Source: Mycolicibacterium pyrenivorans (GTDB lineage: Bacteria > Actinomycetota > Actinomycetes > Mycobacteriales > Mycobacteriaceae). From it: DNA of 64,000 bases. Positions within the stretch are counted from its first letter, which is position 1, and every line of letters starts with the position of its first letter. Below the pieces are notes generated by a model. It was not told the DNA's origin. It did not search any database and saw nothing but the letters and a program-made list of their open reading frames with translations. Where the stretch lies: contig NZ_JACKSH010000151.1 of the NCBI RefSeq assembly GCF_025821625.1, positions 63,227-127,226 of the forward strand. The letters are read 5' to 3'. Below are positions 29,092-41,554 of this stretch, piece by piece. Both the position numbers and the translations under genes were made by a program.

Positions 29092-29948
29092 TGGGGCTCA
29101 CCGAGGACGAGCTCACCGAGGCTCGTGCCGTCATCGCCCGCGCGCTCGACGAGGACCTGCGGTACGGGCCTGACGTGACCACGTTGGCCACCGTGCCCGC
29201 CGACGCTTCGACGACCGCGTCGATGGTGACCCGTGAACCCGGTGTGCTCGCAGGCTCCGACGTCGCGTTGCTGGTCCTCGACGCGGTTCTGGGCGACGGC
29301 GGGTACCGCATCGAGCACCGGGTCGCCGACGGCACGCGCCTCGATGCCGGCGGCGTTGCGCTGGTCGTCGAGGCGCCGACGCGTGGGCTGCTCACCGCCG
29401 AACGCACGATGCTCAACCTGGTGTGCCATCTGTCGGGCATCGCCACCGCCACCGCGGCCTGGGTCGAAGCCGTCGCGGGCACCGGGGCCCAGATCAGGGA
29501 CACCCGCAAGACGCTGCCCGGGCTGCGCGCGCTGCAGAAGTACGCGGTGCGGGTGGGCGGCGGCGTGAACCATCGCCTGGGTCTCGGCGATGCGGCGCTG
29601 ATCAAGGACAATCATGTGGCCGCGGCCGGCTCGGTGCTGGCCGCCCTGCGTGAAGTGCGCTCGGCGGCACCGGATCTGCCATGCGAGGTCGAGGTCGATT
29701 CGCTCGAGCAGCTCGACGAGGTGCTGGCCGAGGGCGTGGAGCTGGTGCTGCTCGACAACTTCCCGGTGTGGCAGACGCAGATCGCGGTGCAGCGCCGCGA
29801 CGCGCGATCTCCCGGCACGAAGCTGGAGTCCTCGGGAGGCCTGTCGCTGGGCAGCGCGGCGGAGTATGCGGGCACCGGGGTGGACTACCTCGCGGTCGGA
29901 GCGCTCACCCACTCGGTGCAGGTGCTCGATCTGGGGTTGGATCTGTAG
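29091..29948 (+). CDS. nadC: Nicotinate-nucleotide pyrophosphorylase NadC
   Basis: 285 aa from ATG 29091, overlapping the nadB stop by one base. It makes nicotinate mononucleotide from quinolinate and PRPP. Characteristic segments are EDLRYGPDVTT, TRGLLTAERTMLNLVCHLSGIAT (split by position, residues about 90-115), RDTRKTLPGLRALQKYAV, GGGVNHRLGLGDAALIKDNH and the C-terminal GVDYLAVGALTHS. It is the third gene of nadABC. Confidence 0.95.
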   Translation: MGLTEDELTEARAVIARALDEDLRYGPDVTTLATVPADASTTASMVTREPGVLAGSDVALLVLDAVLGDGGYRIEHRVADGTRLDAGGVALVVEAPTRGLLTAERTMLNLVCHLSGIATATAAWVEAVAGTGAQIRDTRKTLPGLRALQKYAVRVGGGVNHRLGLGDAALIKDNHVAAAGSVLAALREVRSAAPDLPCEVEVDSLEQLDEVLAEGVELVLLDNFPVWQTQIAVQRRDARSPGTKLESSGGLSLGSAAEYAGTGVDYLAVGALTHSVQVLDLGLDL

Positions 29949-29949
29949 C

Positions 29950-30423
29950 GTGACCGATCCGTCGCCACGAAGCGGCCTGCTCTACACCGCTCTGGTGCTG
30001 GCCGTGCTGTCCCTCGGTGTCGCCGCGTTCGCGCTGATCAGGCCGACCGTCGGGCCGGACCACACCGAGGCCGAGCGCAGCGACGCCAAAGCCGCGATCT
30101 GCGCCGCCTTCGACACCGTCCGCACCGGGGTGGCGACCAACACCAACGTGGCGCCGCCGGGCGGATCCGATGACATCGCGGGCGCGCTGGCGGTCGCGGC
30201 CAATGCGCGGGTGGCGCTCTTCGACGGCGGGCAGTACCTGCTCGCACGTCTCGACCCCGCCACCCCCGGCGACCTCGCAGGTGAGATCGAGAGGTTCGGC
30301 AACCTGCTGATGGACATCGGTGCCGCGGCGACGGCCGGAGTGCCCAACACCGATCCCGTGCAGGCAGGCAGGCTCGAGGACGCGCAGGCTGCCGGCACCG
30401 CCATCACCGGGCTGTGCGGATAG
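29950..30423 (+). CDS. Membrane-anchored protein of unknown function
   Basis: 157 aa from GTG 29950, one nucleotide after the nadC stop, so probably co-transcribed with nadABC. One N-terminal transmembrane helix (about 10-32) is followed by an Ala-rich, probably helical extracytoplasmic domain with two Cys, one near residue 49 and one at the second-last position, that could form a disulfide. I do not recognise a family. Its stop directly abuts the stop of the convergent LysE-type gene. Confidence 0.65.
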   Translation: MTDPSPRSGLLYTALVLAVLSLGVAAFALIRPTVGPDHTEAERSDAKAAICAAFDTVRTGVATNTNVAPPGGSDDIAGALAVAANARVALFDGGQYLLARLDPATPGDLAGEIERFGNLLMDIGAAATAGVPNTDPVQAGRLEDAQAAGTAITGLCG

Positions 30424-31062
30424 TCACGCGGTGGCAGGACCCCGGCGGATGAGCGCCAGCACCACCGCGGCGGCGGCGAACAGCCCGGAGAACACGCGGT
30501 TGAGGACGGTCTGCTGGCGCGGAGTCCGCAGCCATGCCAGCAGGCGCACCGCCAACCCGGTGTAGAGGCCCATCACCACCAGATCCACCGCGACCATCGT
30601 GGCCCCGATGGCCAGATACTGAGGCAGCAGTGGCGCGGTCGGCACGACGAACTGCGGCATCACGGCCAGGAAGAACAGCAGGCCCTTCGGGTTGGTGGCG
30701 TTGACGAGGAAGCCGTGCACCGTCAGCGCCATCCGTCCGCCTGCCACGACGCTGTCCACCTGGAGGTTCAGGTCGACAGCCGCGGCACGCCACTGCCGGA
30801 ACGCCAGGTAGAGCAGGTAGGCCACGCCGATCCACTTGATGATCGTGAACGCCAGGATCGAGTTGGCGACCGCTGCGCCCAGCCCGGCTGCGACCAGCGC
30901 CAGCTGCAGCATCAGCCCCACCTCGAGCCCCAGAATGCTCCAGTAGCCGCGCTTGACGCCGTGCGTCAGGCCGGTGGCCATCGACTGGATGGCGCCCGCG
31001 CCGGGCGACACCGCGATCGCGATGGCCGCACCGAAGAAGGCGAGCCACATCTGCCAGGTCAT
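30424..31062 (-). CDS. LysE/RhtB-family amino acid exporter
   Basis: 212 aa from ATG 31062 (MTWQMWLAFFGAA, the usual family start). An open extension to 31095 would overlap the neighbouring gene. About six hydrophobic segments are present, with the family's SPGAGAIQSMATGLTHGVKRG and FLVNATNPKGLLFFLAVMPQF. It should export an amino acid or small metabolite; the substrate is unknown. It lies 13 nt after the deazaflavin oxidoreductase gene and may be co-transcribed with it. Confidence 0.85.
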   Translation of the reverse strand: MTWQMWLAFFGAAIAIAVSPGAGAIQSMATGLTHGVKRGYWSILGLEVGLMLQLALVAAGLGAAVANSILAFTIIKWIGVAYLLYLAFRQWRAAAVDLNLQVDSVVAGGRMALTVHGFLVNATNPKGLLFFLAVMPQFVVPTAPLLPQYLAIGATMVAVDLVVMGLYTGLAVRLLAWLRTPRQQTVLNRVFSGLFAAAAVVLALIRRGPATA

Positions 31063-31075
31063 GGCGATCAGTGTG

Positions 31076-31459
31076 TCAGGCGATATCGGCGACAAACACC
31101 GCGATCTTCTTCGCCTGACGGCGCGCGAACCCGGGAAGTGCGGCGACGCCGTCGCCGTTCGGCACGATTCGCGGGTTCACGACGTGCACTTCGTCACGGA
31201 ACAGCCGGACGTCGGCCTCACCCGCGGCCAGCACGTTCTTGGCCCAGTCCGTCTTGCCGTGTCCCAGCACGACGGCCAGCTCGTTGTCCTTGCGGTAGGC
31301 GGTCACCAGCGTCTCGTACGGGCGACCGGACGCACGACCTCGGTGTTTGACGACGGAAAGCCCGGGCACCCGGCCCCCGAACGGCTTGATCACCGGGTTG
31401 AGGTACTTGATCTGGATCCGGTCCAGCCATTCCGGGAACATCCGCGGCAAGTCGGACAT
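31076..31459 (-). CDS. Deazaflavin-dependent nitroreductase-family protein (Rv1598c-like)
   Basis: 127 aa from ATG 31459, with GGAGG 4 nt upstream; the open frame continues upstream but runs into hisD. A small split-barrel fold is indicated by VVKHRGRASGRPYETLVTAYRKDNELAVVLGHGKTDWAKNVLAAG (about residues 28-72). It may bind F420, flavin or a lipid-like ligand. It is divergent from hisD, as Rv1598c is from Rv1599. The reaction is unknown. Confidence 0.75.
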   Translation of the reverse strand: MSDLPRMFPEWLDRIQIKYLNPVIKPFGGRVPGLSVVKHRGRASGRPYETLVTAYRKDNELAVVLGHGKTDWAKNVLAAGEADVRLFRDEVHVVNPRIVPNGDGVAALPGFARRQAKKIAVFVADIA

Positions 31460-31466
31460 GACGCCT

Positions 31467-31480
31467 CCAAATCGATTTGG
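31467..31480. promoter_or_regulatory. 14-bp perfect palindrome in the hisD divergent intergenic region
   Basis: CCAAATCGATTTGG is its own reverse complement. It lies 7 nt upstream of the Rv1598c-like ATG, overlapping that gene's Shine-Dalgarno sequence, and about 24 nt upstream of the proposed hisD start. It is a plausible operator; the binding protein is not recognised. Confidence 0.5.
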
Positions 31481-31503
31481 CCTGCTCTGGGACAATGGAC
31501 AGC

Positions 31504-34623
<3,120 letters not shown>

Positions 34624-34627
<4 letters not shown>

Positions 34628-35244
34628 CAAAGAAGCTGGTCGTTCTGGACTACGGGTCGGGCAATCTGCGCTCGGCGCAGCGCGCGCTCGAGCGGGTCGG
34701 AGCCGACGTCGAGGTCACCGCCGATCCATCGGCAGCGATGGCCGCCGACGGACTCGTGGTCCCCGGGGTCGGGGCATTCGAGGCGTGCATGACCGGCCTG
34801 CGCAAGATCGGCGGGGACAAGATCATCGCCGACCGGTTGGACGCCGGGCGGCAGGTCCTCGGGGTCTGTGTGGGCATGCAGATCCTCTTCGCGCGGGGCG
34901 TCGAGTTCGGGATCGAGACGACGGGCTGCGGCCAATGGCCGGGTGCGGTCGTGCGCCTGGACGCACCGGTGATCCCGCACATGGGATGGAACGTCGTCGA
35001 CGCTCCCGCCGAGAGCGTGCTGTTTCGCGGGATGGATCCCGACACCCGCTTCTACTTCGTGCACTCCTATGCCGCACAGCAGTGGGAGGGCGATCCCGAC
35101 GCGCTGCTGACCTGGGCGACCCACGAGGTGCCGTTCCTGGCGGCGGTCGAGGACGGCCCGCTGTCGGCCACCCAGTTCCATCCCGAGAAGAGCGGCGATG
35201 CCGGTGCCGAATTGCTGTCGAACTGGGTGGGGGCGCTAAATTGA
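34624..35244 (+). CDS. hisH: Imidazole glycerol phosphate synthase glutaminase subunit HisH
   Basis: 206 aa from GTG 34624 (GTGA overlap). It is a class I glutamine amidotransferase supplying ammonia to HisF. The nucleophile is Cys82 in [10 protein letters not shown]; the His and Glu of the triad lie in TQFHPEKSG. Confidence 0.95.
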
Positions 35245-35249
35245 CCAGC

Positions 35250-36014
35250 GTGAATGCCACCCAGGTGAATTCGACCTCGCCGAAGCTGATCCTGTTGCCC
35301 GCCGTCGACGTCGTCGAGGGGCGCGCGGTGCGCCTGGTGCAGGGACAGGCAGGCAGTGAGACCGAGTACGGCTCGGCCCTCGACGCGGCGATGGCGTGGC
35401 AGCGCGACGGCGCCGAGTGGATCCACCTCGTGGACCTCGACGCGGCTTTCGGCCGCGGGTCCAACCGGGAACTGCTCGCCGAGGTCGTCGGCAAGCTGGA
35501 CGTCAAGGTCGAGCTGTCCGGCGGGATTCGCGACGACGAGTCGCTGGCCGCGGCACTGGCCACCGGCTGCGCGCGGGTCAACCTGGGCACCGCGGCGCTG
35601 GAGAATCCGCGGTGGTGCGCCGAGGTCGTGTCCGAGCACGGCGAGAAGATCGCGGTCGGCCTCGACGTCAAGATCGAGGACGGTCAGTACCGCCTGCGCG
35701 GCCGCGGGTGGGAGACCGACGGCGGCGACCTGTGGACCGTGCTGGAACGTCTTGACGGCGAACGGTGTTCGCGGTTCGTGGTCACCGACGTCACCAAGGA
35801 CGGCACCCTCAACGGACCGAACCTGGAGCTGCTGGCCGAGGTCTGTGAACGCACCGACGCGCCCGTCATCGCCTCCGGCGGGGTGTCGAGTCTCGACGAT
35901 CTGCGCGCCATCGCGACACTCACCGACCGCGGCGTGGAGGGTGCGATCGTCGGAAAGGCGTTGTACGCCGAGAGGTTCACGCTGCCGCAGGCACTCGCCG
36001 CGGTCAACTCGTGA
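35250..36014 (+). CDS. priA: Phosphoribosyl isomerase PriA (bifunctional HisA/TrpF)
   Basis: 254 aa from GTG 35250; a TTG at 35241 would give 257 aa and restore the TTGA-type overlap seen at the other junctions. It is a (beta/alpha)8 isomerase with catalytic Asp in [10 protein letters not shown] and Asp in [10 protein letters not shown]. In actinobacteria this enzyme serves both histidine (ProFAR) and tryptophan (PRA) synthesis. The window's trp cluster has no trpF, which fits. [15 protein letters not shown] matches the mycobacterial PriA loop. Confidence 0.93.
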   Translation: MNATQVNSTSPKLILLPAVDVVEGRAVRLVQGQAGSETEYGSALDAAMAWQRDGAEWIHLVDLDAAFGRGSNRELLAEVVGKLDVKVELSGGIRDDESLAAALATGCARVNLGTAALENPRWCAEVVSEHGEKIAVGLDVKIEDGQYRLRGRGWETDGGDLWTVLERLDGERCSRFVVTDVTKDGTLNGPNLELLAEVCERTDAPVIASGGVSSLDDLRAIATLTDRGVEGAIVGKALYAERFTLPQALAAVNS

Positions 36015-36829
36015 CCGTCGAACCGCAGCAGCTGGCCGAGCTGCTCACCACCGCGGCCGGGGTGCTGGACGCCGCCTCGACACAGTTCGTCGCGGGTCAT
36101 CGCGCCGATTCCGCGGTCGCCAAGAAGGGCAACGACTTCGCCACTGAGGTGGATCTGGCGATCGAACGCCGGGTGGTGGCCGAGCTGACGCGGCTGACCG
36201 GCATCGGGGTGCACGGCGAGGAGTTCGGCGGTGAACCGTTGGACGCGGAGTTGGTGTGGGTGCTGGACCCGATCGACGGCACGTTCAACTATGCCGCCGG
36301 CCTGCCGACGGCGGCCATGCTGTTGGGGCTGCTGGCCGACGGCGAGCCGCTTCTCGGGCTGACCTGGCTGCCGTTCACGGGGCAGCGCTACACCGCCATG
36401 GTCGGCGGTCCGGTGCGGTGCAACGGCGAGGTGCTGGCGAAGCTGCAACCGACGGCGCTCTCGGACTCCGTCATCGGGATCGGCACCTTCAACATCGAGT
36501 CGCGGGGTCGCTATCCCGGCCCCTACCGGGTGGCGGTCCTGGAGGGGTTGAGTCGCGAGTGTTCGCGGTTGCGGATGCACGGCGCCACCGGGGTCGACCT
36601 CGCCTATGTGGCTGCCGGAATCCTGGGCGGTGCAATAAGTTACGGCCACCATGTCTGGGATCACGCCGCCGGAGTGGCGTTGGTGCGCGCCGCCGGTGGC
36701 GTCGTCACCGACCTCGCGGGCGAGCCCTGGACCGTCAGCTCGCCGTCGGCGCTGGTGGCCGCGCCCGGCGTGCACGAGCAGATGCTGGAGATCGTCAGGT
36801 CCGCAGGTGATCCGAAGGACTACCTGTGA
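36011..36829 (+). CDS. impA: Inositol monophosphatase-family protein ImpA
   Basis: 272 aa from GTG 36011 (GTGA overlap). It is a Mg-dependent Li-sensitive phosphatase fold with [29 protein letters not shown] and the third metal site [15 protein letters not shown]. It is embedded in the his operon, as is Rv1604. It may act on inositol phosphate, but its location allows a histidinol-phosphate phosphatase role, as known for related HisN proteins. The substrate is not decided by sequence. Confidence 0.85.
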   Translation: MTVEPQQLAELLTTAAGVLDAASTQFVAGHRADSAVAKKGNDFATEVDLAIERRVVAELTRLTGIGVHGEEFGGEPLDAELVWVLDPIDGTFNYAAGLPTAAMLLGLLADGEPLLGLTWLPFTGQRYTAMVGGPVRCNGEVLAKLQPTALSDSVIGIGTFNIESRGRYPGPYRVAVLEGLSRECSRLRMHGATGVDLAYVAAGILGGAISYGHHVWDHAAGVALVRAAGGVVTDLAGEPWTVSSPSALVAAPGVHEQMLEIVRSAGDPKDYL

Positions 36830-37611
36830 GGCCCAGCAGCGACGTCGCCACCCGCGTGATCCCCTGCCTGGACGTCGACGACGGACGGGTGGTCAAGGGG
36901 GTCAACTTCGAGAACCTGCGCGATGCAGGTGATCCCGTCGAGCTCGCCGCGGCCTACGACGCCGAGGGCGCCGACGAGCTGACGTTCCTCGATGTGACGG
37001 CGTCCTCGTCGGGTCGCGCCACGATGCTGGAAGTGGTCAGGCGAACCGCCGAGCAGGTGTTCATCCCCCTCACGGTCGGCGGCGGGGTGCGCTCGGTGGC
37101 CGACGTGGATGTCCTGCTGCGCGCCGGGGCCGACAAGGTCGCGGTCAACACCGCCGCGATCGCGCGCCCCGAATTGCTCTCGGAGTTGTCGCGGCAGTTC
37201 GGCTCGCAGTGCATCGTGTTGTCGGTCGACGCCCGGACCGTTCCCGAAGGGGCCGAGCCCACCACGTCGGGCTGGGAGGTGACCACCCACGGGGGCCGCC
37301 AGGGCACCGGCATCGACGCGGTCGAATGGGCGGCGCGTGGCGCCGAACTCGGGGTGGGCGAGATCCTGCTCAACTCGATGGACTACGACGGCACCAAGGC
37401 GGGATTCGACCTGAAGATGCTGCGTGCGGTGCGCGGAGCGGTGTCGGTGCCGGTCATCGCCAGCGGCGGCGCCGGCAAGGTGGAGGATTTCGCCCCCGCG
37501 GTGCTCGCAGGTGCCGACGCCGTGTTGGCGGCCAGCGTGTTCCACTTCCGGGAGCTGACCATCGGGCAGGTGAAGGCGGCGATGGCGGCGGAAGGGATCG
37601 TGGTGAGGTGA
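36826..37611 (+). CDS. hisF: Imidazole glycerol phosphate synthase cyclase subunit HisF
   Basis: 261 aa from GTG 36826 (GTGA overlap). It is a (beta/alpha)8 barrel making imidazole glycerol phosphate and AICAR with HisH ammonia. The catalytic Asp lies in [15 protein letters not shown] and the second in [24 protein letters not shown] and [13 protein letters not shown] are typical. Confidence 0.95.
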   Translation: MRPSSDVATRVIPCLDVDDGRVVKGVNFENLRDAGDPVELAAAYDAEGADELTFLDVTASSSGRATMLEVVRRTAEQVFIPLTVGGGVRSVADVDVLLRAGADKVAVNTAAIARPELLSELSRQFGSQCIVLSVDARTVPEGAEPTTSGWEVTTHGGRQGTGIDAVEWAARGAELGVGEILLNSMDYDGTKAGFDLKMLRAVRGAVSVPVIASGGAGKVEDFAPAVLAGADAVLAASVFHFRELTIGQVKAAMAAEGIVVR

Positions 37612-37955
37612 CACTGAACCCGGCGATCGCTGCGCGGCTCAAGCGCAATGCCGACGGCCTGTTCACCGCCGTGGTGCAGGAGCGTGCCACCGGACAGGTG
37701 CTGATGGTCGCCTGGATGGACGACGACGCACTGGCCCGCACGTTGGAAACCCGTGAGGCGACCTACTATTCGCGTTCCCGCGGGGAGCAGTGGATCAAGG
37801 GGGCGACCTCCGGGCACACGCAGCATGTGCACTCGGTGCGCCTGGACTGCGACGGCGACACGGTGCTGATCGAGGTCGACCAGGTCGGCGCCGCCTGCCA
37901 CACCGGTAATCACACCTGCTTCGACGCGGACCTGCTGCTGAGCCCGGAGTCCTGA
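37608..37955 (+). CDS. hisI: Phosphoribosyl-AMP cyclohydrolase HisI
   Basis: 115 aa from GTG 37608 (GTGA overlap). It is the monofunctional cyclohydrolase: [23 protein letters not shown] begins at about residue 32, and the Zn/Mg ligands lie in DCDGD and CHTGNHTCF. The partner HisE domain is absent and must be encoded elsewhere, as must HisG. It is the last gene of the operon and is followed by a strong palindrome. Confidence 0.94.
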   Translation: MTLNPAIAARLKRNADGLFTAVVQERATGQVLMVAWMDDDALARTLETREATYYSRSRGEQWIKGATSGHTQHVHSVRLDCDGDTVLIEVDQVGAACHTGNHTCFDADLLLSPES

Positions 37956-37962
37956 CCGACCC

Positions 37963-38031
37963 TCCGGCGAATCTGATGTTGTTGCTCAAATCGTGCCCCG
38001 GAAAACAAGCAACAAGTTCAGTTTCGCCGGA
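37963..38031. repeat. Palindromic intergenic element B, convergent hisI/peroxiredoxin ends
   Basis: A long hairpin: TCCGGCGAA (37963-37971) pairs with TTCGCCGGA (38023-38031), CTGA with TCAG, and TTGTTGCT (37979-37986) with AGCAACAA (38008-38015), leaving a 21-nt loop. The stem is about 24 bp with three mismatches. There is no U-tract. It resembles element A at 9526-9593 and may be a bidirectional terminator or mRNA-protecting structure. Confidence 0.65.
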
Positions 38032-38052
38032 CCAGGTGATGCGGCGATGCTC

Positions 38053-38526
38053 CTACGCCGACTGACGCCGGCGCAGCACCTCCAGTGCCTTGTCGGCGTG
38101 GGTGTCCATGCTGAACTCGCTGGCGATCACCTCGAGCACGGTGCGGTCGGTGTCGATGACGAACGTCGTCCGCTTGACCGGCATCAGCTTGCCGAGCAGG
38201 CCCCGCTTGACCCCGAATTGCGTGGCCACCGCACCTTCGGTATCGGACAGCAGGGGATAGTCGAACTGCTGCTGATCGGCGAACTTCGCCTGCTTGTCGA
38301 CCGGATCGGCGCTGATGCCCACCCGGCCGGCGCCCACGGCGGTGAACTCGCCGGCCAGATCCCGGAAGTGGCACGCCTCCTTGGTGCACCCCGGCGTCAT
38401 CGCCGCAGGGTAGAAGAACAGCACGATCGGTCCGCCGGCGAGCAGTTCGGTCAGCGTCCTCGTCGTCCCTGTCTGGTCCGGTAGTTCGAACTCCGCCACC
38501 CGATCACCACGTTTGACCTGTGTCAT
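38053..38526 (-). CDS. bcpB: Peroxiredoxin, BCP/PrxQ type
   Basis: 157 aa from ATG 38526; the frame extends upstream but a -10 sits 7 nt before this ATG. It is a thiol peroxidase reducing hydroperoxides with thioredoxin-type donors. Peroxidatic Cys47 in TPGCTKEAC and a second Cys52 five residues on give the PrxQ arrangement. It occupies the Rv1608c position, divergent from trpE. Confidence 0.9.
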   Translation of the reverse strand: MTQVKRGDRVAEFELPDQTGTTRTLTELLAGGPIVLFFYPAAMTPGCTKEACHFRDLAGEFTAVGAGRVGISADPVDKQAKFADQQQFDYPLLSDTEGAVATQFGVKRGLLGKLMPVKRTTFVIDTDRTVLEVIASEFSMDTHADKALEVLRRRQSA

Positions 38527-38533
38527 GGGGACA

Positions 38534-38539
38534 ACCGTA
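38534..38539 (-). promoter_or_regulatory. -10 element of the peroxiredoxin gene (leaderless)
   Basis: On the minus strand TACGGT is followed by 7 nt and ATG 38526. The whole divergent gap to trpE is 32 nt. Confidence 0.5.
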
Positions 38540-38558
38540 CTTCTGGGAGGATGACGGG

Positions 38559-40085
38559 GTGCAGACGACCGCCAACCTCTCCGTGACGACGTCGCGTGAG
38601 GATTTCCGGGCGCTGGCCGCCGAGCACCGGGTGGTTCCGGTGACTCGCAAGGTGCTCGCCGACAGCGAGACACCGCTGTCGGCGTACCGCAAGTTGGCCG
38701 CGAACCGACCGGGCACGTTCCTCCTCGAGTCGGCCGAGAACGGCAGGTCCTGGTCGCGCTGGTCGTTCATCGGGGCGGGTGCCCCGTCGGCGTTGACGGT
38801 GCGCGACGGCGAGGCGGTGTGGCTGGGTGTCACCCCGCAGGACGCGCCCGCGGGCGGTGACCCGCTGGACGCGCTGCGGACGACGCTGGCGTTGTTGGAG
38901 ACCGCGGCGCTGCCGGGGCTGCCGCCGCTGTCCTCCGGGCTGGTCGGCTTCTTCGCCTACGACTTCGTGCGCCGGCTGGAGCGGTTGCCCGAGCTGACCA
39001 CCGACGACCTGGGTCTGCCCGACATGCTGCTGCTGCTGGCCACCGACATCGCCGCGGTCGACCACCACGAGGGCACCATCACGTTGATCGCCAACGCCGT
39101 CAACTGGAACGGCACCGACGAACGCGTCGACTGGGCCTACGACGACGCGGTGGCCAGGCTCGACGTGATGACGACCGCGCTGGCGGCGCCGCTGACCTCG
39201 ACGGTGGCGACGTTCAGCAGGCCGGCTCCGCTGCACCGCTCCCAGCGCACCGTCGAGGAATACACCGCGATCGTCGACAAGCTGGTCGGTGACATCGAGG
39301 CGGGCGAGGCGTTCCAGGTGGTGCCGTCGCAGCGCTTCGAGATGGACACCGACGCTGATCCCCTCGATGTCTACCGGATGCTGCGGGTCACCAACCCCAG
39401 CCCTTACATGTACCTGCTCAACGTTCCCGATCATGCTGGGGGACTGGACTTCTCGATCGTCGGGTCGAGCCCGGAGGCGCTCGTCACTGTCAAGGAGGGG
39501 CGTGCCACCACGCACCCGATCGCCGGCACCCGCTGGCGGGGCGATACCGAAGAGGAGGACCTGCTGCTCGAAAAGGAGCTGCTGTCCGACGAGAAGGAGC
39601 GCGCGGAGCACCTGATGCTCGTCGACCTCGGGCGCAACGATCTGGGCCGGGTCTGCACGCCCGGCACGGTGCGCGTCGAGGACTACAGCCACATCGAGCG
39701 CTACAGCCACGTCATGCACCTGGTGTCCACGGTGACGGGGCTGCTCGCCGACGGCAGATCCGCGCTTGATGCGGTGACCGCGTGCTTCCCGGCCGGGACG
39801 CTGTCGGGGGCGCCGAAGGTGCGGGCGATGGAATTGATCGAGGAGGTCGAGAAGACGCGCCGCGGCCTCTACGGCGGGGTTCTGGGGTATCTCGACTTCG
39901 CGGGCAACGCCGACTTCGCGATCGCGATCCGCACCGCGCTGATGCGCGACGGAACGGCCTACGTCCAGGCCGGCGGCGGCGTCGTCGCCGACTCCAACGG
40001 GCCGTACGAATACAACGAGGCCGCGAACAAGGCCCGTGCCGTGCTCAGCGCGATCGCGGCGGCCGAGACGCTGAGCGAGCCGTGA
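38559..40085 (+). CDS. trpE: Anthranilate synthase component I TrpE
   Basis: 508 aa from GTG 38559, with GGGAGG 8 nt upstream. It makes anthranilate from chorismate with ammonia from TrpG (not in the window). The N-terminal regulatory part carries [18 protein letters not shown] (tryptophan-binding LLES motif). The catalytic part has [23 protein letters not shown] LVDLGRNDL and [17 protein letters not shown]. No Trp-rich leader peptide fits in the 32-nt upstream gap. It overlaps the next gene by GTGA. Confidence 0.95.
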   Translation: MQTTANLSVTTSREDFRALAAEHRVVPVTRKVLADSETPLSAYRKLAANRPGTFLLESAENGRSWSRWSFIGAGAPSALTVRDGEAVWLGVTPQDAPAGGDPLDALRTTLALLETAALPGLPPLSSGLVGFFAYDFVRRLERLPELTTDDLGLPDMLLLLATDIAAVDHHEGTITLIANAVNWNGTDERVDWAYDDAVARLDVMTTALAAPLTSTVATFSRPAPLHRSQRTVEEYTAIVDKLVGDIEAGEAFQVVPSQRFEMDTDADPLDVYRMLRVTNPSPYMYLLNVPDHAGGLDFSIVGSSPEALVTVKEGRATTHPIAGTRWRGDTEEEDLLLEKELLSDEKERAEHLMLVDLGRNDLGRVCTPGTVRVEDYSHIERYSHVMHLVSTVTGLLADGRSALDAVTACFPAGTLSGAPKVRAMELIEEVEKTRRGLYGGVLGYLDFAGNADFAIAIRTALMRDGTAYVQAGGGVVADSNGPYEYNEAANKARAVLSAIAAAETLSEP

Positions 40086-40663
40086 TCCGTCTCGCGCAAC
40101 TGTGCCTCGTGCTCGCCGCGGCGGGCCTGTGGGTGGCGTCGCGGCTGACGTGGGTCCAGATCAGTTCGTTCGACGGCCTGGGGCAGCCCAAGACCGCCGA
40201 CCTGTCGGGTGCCACCTGGTCGACAGCCCTGATCCCGCTGGCGCTGCTGGTGGCGGCGGCCGCGGTGGCGGCGCTGGCAGTGCACGGTTGGCCGCTGCGG
40301 ATCCTCGCGCTCCTGGTGGCGGCGGCCAGTGCCGGAATGGGGTACCTGGCGATCAGCCTGTGGGTCGTCGCCGACGTCGCTGTCCGTGCCGCCCAGCTGG
40401 CGGACGTGCCGGTGGCCGACCTGCTGGACACCGAGCGGCACTACGTCGGCGCCGCCCTGACGTTGGTCGCCGCGATCGTGTCGCTGACCGGTTCTGTGCT
40501 GCTCATGCGTTCGGCGACCGGGGCGCGCTCCAACGCCGCCCGCTACACCCGTCGTCCCGCGGCGGAGACCGACGCGCCCGCGGCCGCGATGTCGGAGCGG
40601 ATGCTCTGGGATGCCCTCGACGAGGGCCGGGACCCGACCAACCCGGACAACAAGGGGCGGTGA
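40082..40663 (+). CDS. Trp-operon associated membrane protein (TIGR02234/Rv1610 type)
   Basis: 193 aa from GTG 40082 (GTGA overlap with trpE). There are four hydrophobic segments, about residues 5-22, 45-65, 70-95 and 125-145, and a hydrophilic C-terminus ending [12 protein letters not shown]. It is found between trpE and trpC in many actinobacteria. The function is unknown; a tryptophan or precursor transport or channelling role is only a guess. Confidence 0.85.
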   Translation: MIRLAQLCLVLAAAGLWVASRLTWVQISSFDGLGQPKTADLSGATWSTALIPLALLVAAAAVAALAVHGWPLRILALLVAAASAGMGYLAISLWVVADVAVRAAQLADVPVADLLDTERHYVGAALTLVAAIVSLTGSVLLMRSATGARSNAARYTRRPAAETDAPAAAMSERMLWDALDEGRDPTNPDNKGR

Positions 40664-40735
40664 TCGACAGTGGCATGGTGGCGACTACCCTTCGTTAAGA
40701 ATCAAGCGGCCGTCAGGGGAAGGGAAGCGACACCT

Positions 40736-41554
40736 ATGGGTTCGGCGACGGTGCTCGACTCCATCCTCGAGGGAGTCCGTGCCGACGTTGCCGCTCGCGA
40801 AGCCGTCGTCAGCCTGGCCGAGGTCAAAGAGCAGGCCAAGCGCGCACGCAAGCCGTTGGACGTCATGGCCGCACTGCGCGCGCCCGGTATCGGGGTGATC
40901 GCCGAGGTGAAGCGGGCCAGTCCGTCACGCGGCGAGCTGGCTCCGATCGGTGACCCCGCGGAACTCGCCCGCGCCTACGAGAGCGGCGGTGCGCGCATCA
41001 TCAGCGTGCTGACCGAGGAGCGCCGCTTCAGCGGGTCACTCGACGACCTGGACGCGGTGCGCTCCGCGGTGTCGATCCCGGTGCTACGCAAGGACTTTAT
41101 TATCTGGCCGTACCAGATCCACGAGGCAAGGGCGCACGGCGCCGACATGCTTCTGCTGATCGTCGCGGCGCTGGAGCAGCCGGTGTTGGTGTCGCTGCTC
41201 GAGCGCACCGAATCGCTGGGCATGACCGCGCTGGTCGAGGTGCACACCGAGGAAGAGGCCGACCGGGCTCTGCAGGCCGGTGCGTCGGTGATCGGGGTGA
41301 ACGCGCGCGACCTCAAGACCCTCGAGGTGGACAGGGACAGCTTCGCCCGGATCGCGCCGGGACTGCCGAGCAACGTCATCCGGATCGCGGAGTCGGGGGT
41401 GCGCGGCACTGCCGACCTGCTCGCCTACGCGGGTGCGGGCGCCGACGCGGTCCTCGTGGGTGAGGGACTGGTCACCAGCGGTGACCCCCGTAGCGCCGTC
41501 GCCGACCTGGTCACTGCCGGCACGCATCCGTCGTGCCCGAAACCCTCGCGTTAA
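40736..41554 (+). CDS. trpC: Indole-3-glycerol phosphate synthase TrpC
   Basis: 272 aa from ATG 40736, with the purine-rich GGGAAGGGAAG upstream. An in-frame GTG at 40670 would add 22 residues that include Trp-Trp. It closes the indole ring from CdRP. It is a (beta/alpha)8 barrel with [45 protein letters not shown] and IAESGVRG. A possible internal -10 TACCCT lies at 40686-40691. Confidence 0.94.
   Translation: MGSATVLDSILEGVRADVAAREAVVSLAEVKEQAKRARKPLDVMAALRAPGIGVIAEVKRASPSRGELAPIGDPAELARAYESGGARIISVLTEERRFSGSLDDLDAVRSAVSIPVLRKDFIIWPYQIHEARAHGADMLLLIVAALEQPVLVSLLERTESLGMTALVEVHTEEEADRALQAGASVIGVNARDLKTLEVDRDSFARIAPGLPSNVIRIAESGVRGTADLLAYAGAGADAVLVGEGLVTSGDPRSAVADLVTAGTHPSCPKPSR

Noticed and set aside
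36011..36829. Naming the phosphatase hisN because it lies in the his operon
   Set aside because: Inositol monophosphatase-family motifs alone do not separate histidinol phosphate from inositol phosphate, so the impA name by synteny is kept.
40670..40735. Classical trp leader peptide and attenuator before trpC
   Set aside because: There is no stop codon between the Trp codons and trpC and no clear terminator/antiterminator pair, so it is reported only as a weak curiosity.
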